Source: Cellvibrio sp. PSBB023
GTDB lineage: Bacteria; Pseudomonadota; Gammaproteobacteria; Pseudomonadales; Cellvibrionaceae
Assembly (NCBI RefSeq): GCF_002007605.1
Contig: NZ_CP019799.1
Coordinates: 3,760,001-3,824,000 of the forward strand
Direction of reading: 5' to 3'
Length of the DNA stretch: 64,000 nucleotides
The notes below the pieces were generated by a model. The model did not search any database. It was not told the origin of the DNA and was given only the letters and a program-made list of their open reading frames with translations. Position numbers and translations under genes: made by a program. Positions 55,645-64,000 of this stretch are shown one piece after another; within the stretch, counting starts at the first letter, position 1; each line of letters starts with the position of its first letter.

Positions 55645-56100
55645 TTACTCCAGCTCTTCCGGCTTAGGCAGCTCCGGTTCGATAGTGTCCTCGGTGGGAA
55701 CTGGCACGTCGCGCTTCATATCTTCCAGGTAGCGTTTGGATTGTTCACCGCTCATAGGCGCTTTACCTGGCAGGTAATCGCCTTCAGTTTTTACAAGCTT
55801 ATCGTTCTCAAAATACACGGTGTAAAGGTATTGGGTAATTTCGCCTTGTGAGCCGCGACGCACGCTGTAAGGGTAATCCCAGCGGTCATCGTTAAAGGTA
55901 TCGGGTAGCAAGGTGTTGCCGAGTACAAAGCGTACCTGACGTTTGCTCATACCCAACTTTAATTGATCAACCATCTCCTGGGTGATGATATGGCCTTGCT
56001 GAATGCCAATCTTATACACACCGGGAAAGCGGAAGCTGGAGCAGGCAGTGAGGCCTGCAATAAACACAAGGGCCAGGAATACTCGGCTGGCTAATTTCAT
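55645..56100 (-). CDS. bamE: Outer-membrane assembly lipoprotein BamE (OmlA/SmpA)
   Basis: A 151-residue lipoprotein of the BAM complex. The start at ATG 56100 gives MKLASRVFLALVFIAGLTAC with Cys20; the frame upstream is not used. BamE marks: FPGVYKIGIQQGHIITQEMVDQLKLGMSKRQVRFVLG (two motifs), TLLPDTFNDDRWDYPYS and YFENDKLVKTEG. A C-terminal extension after residue 110 is rich in Pro and Glu. It is divergent from fur, as in Pseudomonas. Confidence 0.95.
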   Translation of the reverse strand: MKLASRVFLALVFIAGLTACSSFRFPGVYKIGIQQGHIITQEMVDQLKLGMSKRQVRFVLGNTLLPDTFNDDRWDYPYSVRRGSQGEITQYLYTVYFENDKLVKTEGDYLPGKAPMSGEQSKRYLEDMKRDVPVPTEDTIEPELPKPEELE

Positions 56101-56178
56101 ACTAGGGCTTCCACTAACGAAAATGAACGCGGATAATACCCGAACCACAGGAACACTGAGAAGGGTTTGGGGGAAATA

Positions 56179-56586
56179 ATGGCAGACGGTAACCACGAAC
56201 TGCGCAAAGCGGGTCTTAAAGTGACCTTGCCTCGTGTGAAAATTTTGCAAATGCTGGAATCCTCTGAACAGCATCACATGAGCGCGGAAGACGTTTATAA
56301 GGCGCTGATGGAGCAGGGTGACGATGTTGGTTTGGCAACTGTGTATCGGGTATTAACCCAATTCGAGTCAGCCGGTTTGGTAGTGAGGCACAATTTCGAT
56401 GGCGGTCACTCCGTATTTGAAGTGGCGCGCGGCGAGCATCATGATCACATGGTGGATATAGATGCCGGCACCATCATTGAGTTCCATAACGATGAAATTG
56501 AAGCATTACAAAAACGCATCGTTGCGGAATACGGCTATGAACTCACTGATCACAGCTTGGTGCTGTACGTTAGAAAAAAGCGCTAA
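56179..56586 (+). CDS. fur: Ferric uptake regulator Fur
   Basis: A 135-residue metal-dependent repressor. The start at ATG 56179 has GGGGGA 6 bases upstream. It contains the winged helix (RKAGLKVTLPRVKILQML, DVGLATVYRVLTQFE) and the metal-binding dimer domain (GEHHDHMVD, HNDEIEALQKRIV). It is the short form ending VLYVRKKR, like Pseudomonas Fur. It contains no cysteine at all, with Asp where E. coli has Cys92, so a structural zinc site of the CxxC type is absent. Confidence 0.97.
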   Translation: MADGNHELRKAGLKVTLPRVKILQMLESSEQHHMSAEDVYKALMEQGDDVGLATVYRVLTQFESAGLVVRHNFDGGHSVFEVARGEHHDHMVDIDAGTIIEFHNDEIEALQKRIVAEYGYELTDHSLVLYVRKKR

Positions 56587-56634
56587 TTACTGCGCGATTG
56601 GCCGCTTGGGATCGTTTTCTACGAGCGGATAAAG

Positions 56635-56664
56635 AAAAGGGCGCCTTGCAGCGCCCTTTTTTAT
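56635..56664. terminator. Terminator between fur and recN
   Basis: Stem AAAAGGGCGC (56635-56644) / GCGCCCTTTT (56651-56660), 6-base loop, followed by TT. Flanking A and T runs make it bidirectional for the convergent genes. Confidence 0.9.
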
Positions 56665-56702
56665 TGTTGATCCTGTCGATTGCGTATGCCGGTCTGTTGC
56701 GC

Positions 56703-58370
56703 TTATATCGCCAACATTTCACGGGCATGGGCGAGGGATTGATCGGTAATTTTCAGGCCGCCCAACATGCGTGCGATCTCCTCGACTTTGCTATCGCCCG
56801 CCAATTCCACCAGGGTGGATTCCGCACTTTTCTTGCTCGCTGTTTTTACCACCTGCAAATGTTGATGCCCTTTGCTGGCCACCTGCGCCAAATGGGTAAC
56901 GCAAATCACCTGTCCGCGCTCCCCCAATTGCCGTAACAGTTGACCAACTACATCACCCGTGGCACCGCCGATGCCCACATCCACTTCATCGAACACCAGT
57001 GTGGGCGTTGCTGAGGTTTTGGCGGTGATCACCTGAATCGCGAGGCTGATGCGTGAGAGTTCGCCGCCCGAGGCAATTTTGGCCAGTGGGCGCGGTGCTT
57101 GGCCGGGGTTGGTGCTGATTAAAAACTCCACCTCTTCCAAACCATTTGGGCTGGGTTTATCGCTTAATGGCAGCAAGCTGATGGTGAGCTTGGCATTTTC
57201 CATCGCCAATAATTTGAGTTGCTCATTAACTTGTTTGGCAAGGTTGGCACCAGCTTTGGTGCGCTTGGCCGAAAGCTGTTCCGCCAGTTGGCGATAGGCT
57301 TTTTCGGCCTGCGCTACTTGCTGCGCCAACTGATCCAGCTTGGCATCACCACCTTGCAGTTGCTCCAGCTCCGCGCTGAGTTTATCGATAAAAGCCGGCA
57401 GTTCTTCCGGTTGGATACGGTGCTTGCGCGCTATGTCGTAAATCGCCGAGAGGCGGTCTTCCACCACAACCAGGCGCGCCGGATCAAGGTTGAAGGTATC
57501 AATGTGACGTTCAATTTCATGCTGCGCTTCTTCCACTTGGATCTGCGCGCTGGTGAGTAATTCTTCGGCGGTTTGCAGGGCAGCAGATTTCTCCGGCAGG
57601 CTGCGCAAAATATGCAGCGCGCGGTGCAGGTTTACACTCAGCCCCTGCTCGTCATCGCCACAAAAGGCCGCTAGTTGCTGGCTGCCGCGCAGTATTTCTT
57701 CGGCGTTGGATAAGCTGCGCTGCTCGGCTTCAAGCTTAGGCAGTTCGCCCTGCTGTAAACCCAGTTGTTCCAGTTCGTTAAATTGATAGCTCAACAATTG
57801 AAAGCGCGCACTCACATCGGCGGCGTTATCGCGCAGGTGAAGAAAGTGCTCAAGGCGACTCTGCCATTCGCGAAAAGCGAGGCGCACCTGCTTGGCCAAT
57901 TCAGTTTGACCCGCGAATTCATCCACCAGTCGGCGATGGGTATCTTTGACCAGCAGCGATTGGTGTTCGTGCTGGCTGTGAATATCAATCAGCATTTCAC
58001 CCAGTGCGCGCAGCTGCTGCAGTGTCGCCGGTTGACCGTTGATGTAGGCCTTGGATTTGCCATCGGCGTTGATAACGCGCCGCAGCAGACATTCTTGCGG
58101 GTTGTCGCTCTGTTGCAAGTCATGGCTTTGCAACCACTCCTGCGCGGCGGGAATCTGGCTGGTATCAAAGCTGGCGCAAATATCGGCGCGGCTCGCGCCG
58201 GTGCGCACACGCTCGCCATCGGCCTTGTCACCCAGCGCCTGACCCAAGGCATCAAGCAGGATGGATTTGCCCGCGCCGGTTTCGCCAGTGATCACTGTCA
58301 TACCGGGTTTGATGTCCAGATCCAGTTGATCGACCAGCGTGAAATTTTGGATATTCAGGTGAGTCAGCAT
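56703..58370 (-). CDS. recN: DNA repair protein RecN
   Basis: A 555-residue SMC-like ATPase acting in double-strand-break repair. The start at ATG 58370 gives MLTHLNIQNFTLVDQLDLD, the family N terminus; a longer frame to 58412 is not used. Walker A is GETGAGKSILLDALG; long coiled coils run between about 150 and 370; the signature is KIASGGELSRISLAIQV and Walker B is TPTLVFDEVDVGIGG. No LexA box was found by eye. Convergent with fur. Confidence 0.96.
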   Translation of the reverse strand: MLTHLNIQNFTLVDQLDLDIKPGMTVITGETGAGKSILLDALGQALGDKADGERVRTGASRADICASFDTSQIPAAQEWLQSHDLQQSDNPQECLLRRVINADGKSKAYINGQPATLQQLRALGEMLIDIHSQHEHQSLLVKDTHRRLVDEFAGQTELAKQVRLAFREWQSRLEHFLHLRDNAADVSARFQLLSYQFNELEQLGLQQGELPKLEAEQRSLSNAEEILRGSQQLAAFCGDDEQGLSVNLHRALHILRSLPEKSAALQTAEELLTSAQIQVEEAQHEIERHIDTFNLDPARLVVVEDRLSAIYDIARKHRIQPEELPAFIDKLSAELEQLQGGDAKLDQLAQQVAQAEKAYRQLAEQLSAKRTKAGANLAKQVNEQLKLLAMENAKLTISLLPLSDKPSPNGLEEVEFLISTNPGQAPRPLAKIASGGELSRISLAIQVITAKTSATPTLVFDEVDVGIGGATGDVVGQLLRQLGERGQVICVTHLAQVASKGHQHLQVVKTASKKSAESTLVELAGDSKVEEIARMLGGLKITDQSLAHAREMLAI

Positions 58371-58410
58371 GAGCGCCTCGCAAATCCGGCATGGGCCACC
58401 AAAGAGTGCC

Positions 58411-58450
58411 AATAAAAAAGCCAGACAATGTGGTGAATAATTGTCTGGCT
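58411..58450 (-). terminator. Terminator of the chemoreceptor gene
   Basis: On the minus strand, AGCCAGACAA (58450-58441) pairs with TTGTCTGGCT (58428-58419) around a 12-base loop and is followed by six T. It lies between the chemoreceptor stop and recN. Confidence 0.88.
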
Positions 58451-58507
58451 ATATATACAGTATTTGCGTTGGCTCAGGCAAGTGGAGTGTGAGCTTGCTG
58501 CCAGTGG

Positions 58508-60127
58508 CTAGAGGCGAAAACCCTCCAACTGGCGACTGAGTTCATCGGAAGCGTCGCGGATTTGTTGTGAGGCCAGCAGCGTACCGCGCGCCGCATCCTT
58601 GGTGCCCAGCGATGACTGCTCAACCTGGCTCACATACTCCAGAATCAAGCTGCTCGCCTGTACGTGTTCAATCAGCGAATTGCCTATATGGGCAACCATT
58701 TTGGCGACCTCGTCGGTCTCCAGTCGTACGCTCTCTACAATCTCGCCGCCCTGACGTGTTTGGTTGATGCCGTCTTTTAACTGCACCACCATGTCATCCA
58801 TATTTTGTTTGGCGATACGGCTGGAGTGCTGCACAGCGGTAATGGTGTCGCCAATTTCGCTGGTGGCCTGGGTGGTGCGCTGGGCAAGTTGACGCACTTC
58901 ATCGGCGACCACTGCAAAACCGCGCCCCTGTTCGCCGGCGCGCGCTGCCTCAATTGCTGCGTTCAAGGCAAGCAGGTTGGTTTGGTTGGCGACTTCGCTA
59001 ATCACCGAAATGACCGCCGAAATACTGTTAATACGCGCTGCGAGGTCGTCGATACTGGTTTGGGTTTGGGTCACGCTGTTATCGATTTCGATAAAACTTT
59101 TCACTGCGCTGGAAATAAATTTCTGCCCTTGATTCGCCGTTTTAGAGGCGTGATCCGTTTGGTTGGTGGCGACTTTTGCCTGCTGCATCGCATCCTTGGT
59201 CTGCATATTAAATTCTTCTGCCGAGGAGGCGATTTTAATGGTATTGGCACTTTGGTCTTCAGCCATGGCGGTGCTGGTTTCCGCCTTGTGGACAATATCA
59301 TCGCTAATGGCGTGCAGGCGCGACACCATCTGCGAAATGCTGCCAATCATCTCGCGCAGGGCGGAGCGCATTTTCACTACCGAGCCGTAAATGCTGTCTT
59401 CGGGTGCTGCGCGTACATCGCGCTCGGTTAAATCGCCGCTGGATACCGCGCGTACCAAGGCCAGCACCTCTTTTAATTCGGCGCCCAGGCCGCGATCCAA
59501 TTTGCGCGCAAACTGCACCACTGGCACCACAATAATCAGCATCACCAGCAGGCAAATACTCAATTGCCATTTGGCTGTCTCCCAAAAGCGCGCGTTGACT
59601 TCATTGAAGCCAATACCTGTGCCCACTACCCAATTCCAGCGCGGAGACAGTTTGGCAATGGAGAGTTTTTCTTCTATCGAGCCGTCGGCTTGACGTTGGG
59701 TCCAGTTATAGCGAGCGGTTTGGCCGCGCGCTTTTTCCACGGCTTTTTGCAGGATTTCACCCACACTGCGACCGTTGCCATCTTTGAATTCATGGAAGCT
59801 GGTGCCGTGGATTTGCGGGTCCAGTGGTGCGGCGACAAAGTTTAATTTGTCATCGGCGACATAGACGTATTCAGACTGGTGATAAATGTTATTGCGCAGC
59901 AATTCCGTCGCAATTTTTTTAGCCTCTTCATCGCTCAACTCGCCGCGTGCCGCCATTTGCTCCATCTGGATCACCGTGGCATAGGTGCTGTTGAGCAATT
60001 GTTCTACGCGTGCAGCATTATCCTGGTTGCTGGAATAGCGCACAGTAAACAGGCCAATCAGCATTATCCCTAGCAGGCCCAACAGAATTTGGGCGGAGAC
60101 TATCCAGATTTTGACGCGTAATGACAT
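58508..60127 (-). CDS. Methyl-accepting chemotaxis protein with Cache-type sensor
   Basis: A 539-residue chemoreceptor. Helix 1 at about 8-30, a periplasmic single-Cache-like sensor (about 31-190, with [23 protein letters not shown] and [15 protein letters not shown]), helix 2 at about 190-210, a HAMP-like linker, and the signalling domain with the conserved hairpin tip [38 protein letters not shown] (several motifs). No C-terminal CheR-binding pentapeptide is present. The ligand may be a small organic acid, as for related sCache_2 receptors, but this is inference. It lies between recN and grpE. Confidence 0.93.
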   Translation of the reverse strand: MSLRVKIWIVSAQILLGLLGIMLIGLFTVRYSSNQDNAARVEQLLNSTYATVIQMEQMAARGELSDEEAKKIATELLRNNIYHQSEYVYVADDKLNFVAAPLDPQIHGTSFHEFKDGNGRSVGEILQKAVEKARGQTARYNWTQRQADGSIEEKLSIAKLSPRWNWVVGTGIGFNEVNARFWETAKWQLSICLLVMLIIVVPVVQFARKLDRGLGAELKEVLALVRAVSSGDLTERDVRAAPEDSIYGSVVKMRSALREMIGSISQMVSRLHAISDDIVHKAETSTAMAEDQSANTIKIASSAEEFNMQTKDAMQQAKVATNQTDHASKTANQGQKFISSAVKSFIEIDNSVTQTQTSIDDLAARINSISAVISVISEVANQTNLLALNAAIEAARAGEQGRGFAVVADEVRQLAQRTTQATSEIGDTITAVQHSSRIAKQNMDDMVVQLKDGINQTRQGGEIVESVRLETDEVAKMVAHIGNSLIEHVQASSLILEYVSQVEQSSLGTKDAARGTLLASQQIRDASDELSRQLEGFRL

Positions 60128-60466
60128 GGGTGCCTCCGAAGGGCGGCTAAGTTGTGATCAGGTCATGTGACAGTAGCTGCGCCAGACAACGTTGTCAAAT
60201 GGAATTTGGTATCTCCAGTGCGGTTTTGATTGTTTTGCGCCGGCGCGGTTATTAGCAGGCAAAAAACCGGTGAAAAGTAAGATAAAAGCCGTCAAATGCA
60301 CGGATTTTGTGCAATTTTGAGCTTCTTAAGTGTGATGATTGGTGCGCCATTTTGGTGCTGGATGCTGTCGGTTTTTCAATGGGGTGGTTAGTGTGTTTTA
60401 TGGCGTTTTAATCCGGGGGGAAATACTGGCAGGCAGGCTGCGTGCTAAAAACTTCGCGCTGCTTCG

Positions 60467-60494
60467 CTTGAATCTTCCCGTAAGGGCCCCATAT
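60467..60494 (+). promoter_or_regulatory. Sigma-32 heat-shock promoter of grpE
   Basis: CTTGAA (60467-60472), a 14-base spacer and CCCCATAT (60487-60494) match the sigma-32 consensus (CTTGAAA, CCCCATNT). It is about 80 bases upstream of grpE. The rest of the gap 60128-60466 shows no gene or other site I can support. Confidence 0.85.
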
Positions 60495-60574
60495 AGCGTC
60501 CACTGGATAACAACGCCGATATGGCGGCCATTCTTGCGGAGAGAGCCCCGCCCAACTGATCATTGGAGAACACT

Positions 60575-61147
60575 GTGTCAACTCAAGATTATTCCGATAT
60601 TCAACAAGCAACCGAGCAACAAGCACAGGAAACCGCTGATGCCCAAGGCCAACCCGAGGCCGCTGCCGAGCTGAGTATTGAAACCTTGCAAGCGCAACTG
60701 GCCACCTTGGCAGCCGCTTACGAATCCGCCAAGGAGCAGTCGTTGCGTGCCCAGGCCGATGCGCAAAACGCGCGTCGCCGCGCTGAGCAGGATGTAGAAA
60801 AAGCCCATAAGTTTGGCTTGGAAAAAATCGTCAATGACTTGCTGCCCGTTGTCGACAACCTGGAGCGTGCGCTGGCCAGTATCGATCCGGCCAATGAAGC
60901 TTTTGCTGCATTTATCGAGGGCATCCAACTTACCCATAAATCCTTCGTGGATGCGCTTGCTCGCCATCAGGTCGCGGTGGTGAGTCCGGAAGGTGAGCCA
61001 TTCGATCCGAATCTGCATCAAGCCGTATCTGCAGTGCCCAATCCGGATGTTGAGCCAAATACTGTGCTCAACTGCTTCCAGAAAGGCTACACGCTGCATG
61101 GTCGCCTTGTGCGTCCGGCTATGGTGGTTGTATCCAAAGCCCCATAA
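60575..61147 (+). CDS. grpE: Nucleotide exchange factor GrpE
   Basis: A 190-residue co-chaperone that releases ADP from DnaK. I start at GTG 60575, with GGAG 8 bases upstream, rather than the TTG at 60563. A Gln/Glu-rich N-terminal tail is followed by the long dimer helix ([23 protein letters not shown]), then [17 protein letters not shown], and the beta domain with [34 protein letters not shown] (two motifs). dnaK and dnaJ follow. Confidence 0.96.
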   Translation: MSTQDYSDIQQATEQQAQETADAQGQPEAAAELSIETLQAQLATLAAAYESAKEQSLRAQADAQNARRRAEQDVEKAHKFGLEKIVNDLLPVVDNLERALASIDPANEAFAAFIEGIQLTHKSFVDALARHQVAVVSPEGEPFDPNLHQAVSAVPNPDVEPNTVLNCFQKGYTLHGRLVRPAMVVVSKAP

Positions 61148-61195
61148 ATGGTGGCGATGTAATCACCAAGCCAGCAGGATTTTTTTTGCGCCGCA

Positions 61196-61223
61196 CTTGA
61201 ATTCATCGTGCTGGCGCCAATAT
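61196..61223 (+). promoter_or_regulatory. Probable sigma-32 promoter of dnaK
   Basis: CTTGAA (61196-61201) and GCCAATAT (61216-61223) are separated by 14 bases, the same spacing as at grpE; the -10 matches the consensus at 6 of 8 bases. It allows dnaK transcription independent of grpE. Confidence 0.6.
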
Positions 61224-61379
61224 AGGAACCAACTACAGGCAAAACCACAAATCCAGCGCGATATGTGTCGATCCAGCCAGTAACTAACCGATTCCTTATT
61301 CAACAATTCGGCGCAAGTCACGCAAGCCCCCGCAAGTGATTACGCGCCCGGCAACACATAGATTTTTAGGAGCAACACC

Positions 61380-63305
<1,926 letters not shown>

Positions 63306-63336
63306 GTTTTCGATCACTGATCAGGAAGTAACAAAA

Positions 63337-63362
63337 ACAAATGCGGGCTTGCCCGCATTTGT
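63337..63362 (+). other. Hairpin between dnaK and dnaJ
   Basis: A perfect 12-bp stem, ACAAATGCGGGC (63337-63348) / GCCCGCATTTGT (63351-63362), with a 2-base loop. No T-run follows on the plus strand, so it is more likely an attenuating or mRNA-processing hairpin that sets a lower dnaJ level than a full terminator. Confidence 0.75.
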
Positions 63363-63425
63363 CATGTAAGAAGTAAACGAATTATTAACTGAAATGTGAA
63401 TGGCATTTCTACTATCGGTGTAACC

Positions 63426-64000
63426 ATGGCAAAACGCGATTACTACGAAGTGCTCGGCGTCAAAAAAGATGTTGATGCAGCAGAATTGAAAAAAGCTTAC
63501 CGTCGTGTGGCGATGAAGTTTCATCCGGACAGAAATCCGGATGATCCCTCTGCGGAAGAAAAATTCAAAGAAGCCAATGAAGCCTACGAAGTACTCTCCG
63601 ACGATCAAAAGCGCGCGGCCTATGACCGTTTTGGTCACGCGGGAGTTGATGGGCAGTCAGGCATGGGCGGTGGCGGTGGTGCCGGGTTCAATAATTTCAG
63701 CGATATCTTTGGCGATGTGTTCGGCGATATTTTTGGTGGTGGTCGCGGTGGTCGCGGCGGCCCCAGTCGCGGTTCCGATCTACGCTACAACCTTGAGCTG
63801 AGTTTGGAGGAAGCGGTAAAAGGCACTAATGTACAAATCAAAGTGCCCACGCTTGTCAGCTGTAAAACCTGTGACGGTTCCGGAGCAAAAGCGGGCAGCA
63901 AACCTGTTACCTGTTCAACCTGTGGCGGTCATGGCCAAGTGCGCATGCAACAGGGTTTTTTCTCGGTGCAGCAAACCTGCCCAACCTGTCGTGGGCGCGG
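63426..64000 (+). CDS. dnaJ: Chaperone protein DnaJ (partial, runs off the window)
   Basis: The first 191 codons of the Hsp40 co-chaperone. The J domain has [12 protein letters not shown] and the HPD motif ([10 protein letters not shown]). A Gly/Phe-rich region follows ([18 protein letters not shown]), then the start of the zinc-finger domain with [18 protein letters not shown] and CPTCRGRG. The window ends inside this domain. It stimulates DnaK ATPase and delivers substrates. Located 120 bases after dnaK, beyond a hairpin. Confidence 0.97.
   Translation, partial: MAKRDYYEVLGVKKDVDAAELKKAYRRVAMKFHPDRNPDDPSAEEKFKEANEAYEVLSDDQKRAAYDRFGHAGVDGQSGMGGGGGAGFNNFSDIFGDVFGDIFGGGRGGRGGPSRGSDLRYNLELSLEEAVKGTNVQIKVPTLVSCKTCDGSGAKAGSKPVTCSTCGGHGQVRMQQGFFSVQQTCPTCRGR

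Overview
The window looks like chromosomal DNA of a Cellvibrio-like gammaproteobacterium (Cellvibrionaceae, relatives of Pseudomonas). This is an inference. It rests on Pseudomonas-type gene orders (comM-ubiK-glnK-amtB-sutA; hemC-hemD-hemX-hemY; smpB...ratA-rnfH...bamE-fur-recN-grpE-dnaK-dnaJ), a SutA homologue, a short Pseudomonas-type Fur, and exported plant-cell-wall hydrolases (a GH11 xylanase lipoprotein and a GH5 cellulase) next to a lipoprotein with a polyserine linker. No rRNA, tRNA, IS element or CRISPR array was recognised.

Layout. 1-1982: end of an integrated element that cuts comM inside its conserved LLDRI(D) stretch. It holds a tyrosine recombinase and a translationally coupled second gene that leaves the window. 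3.2-7.2 kb: ubiK, a glnK-amtB-glnK ammonium block with a sigma-54 promoter, a small membrane protein and sutA. 7.6-11.4 kb: potABCD-type polyamine ABC transporter. 11.5-15.7 kb: hemC-hemD-hemX-hemY. 15.8-24.6 kb: pbpC, an SDR/flavin-reductase pair, a dicarboxylate/amino-acid symporter, a DUF418 protein, a MATE exporter and a hypothetical/GNAT pair. 24.6-26.9 kb: an AT-rich block of three same-strand ORFs, each closed by a related imperfect-palindromic repeat, resembling integron gene cassettes without an integrase. 27-31.9 kb: GH11 xylanase, GGDEF-EAL protein, two small membrane proteins and rlmJ. 32-37.9 kb: tamA-tamB. 38-41.2 kb: GH5 cellulase facing a serine-rich lipoprotein. 41.4-46.4 kb: hydrolase, LuxR-type regulator, smpB, sodium-dependent transporter, ratA and rnfH. 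46.5-55.6 kb: a signalling block (two histidine kinases, a CheY-like receiver, an HD-GYP protein and an Hpt-REC-REC-GGDEF protein). 55.6-64 kb: bamE, fur, recN, a chemoreceptor, grpE, dnaK and the start of dnaJ, with sigma-32-like promoters.

How the parts relate. Most of the window is core metabolism, envelope biogenesis and stress response in conserved order. Accessory DNA appears in three places: the comM element, the cassette-like block, and the signalling block placed between rnfH and bamE, which are neighbours in Pseudomonas. Cyclic-di-GMP enzymes recur (GGDEF-EAL at 28 kb; HD-GYP and GGDEF at 52-55 kb). The least explained parts are the recombinase-coupled gene at the left edge and the cassette-like repeats with their cargo.
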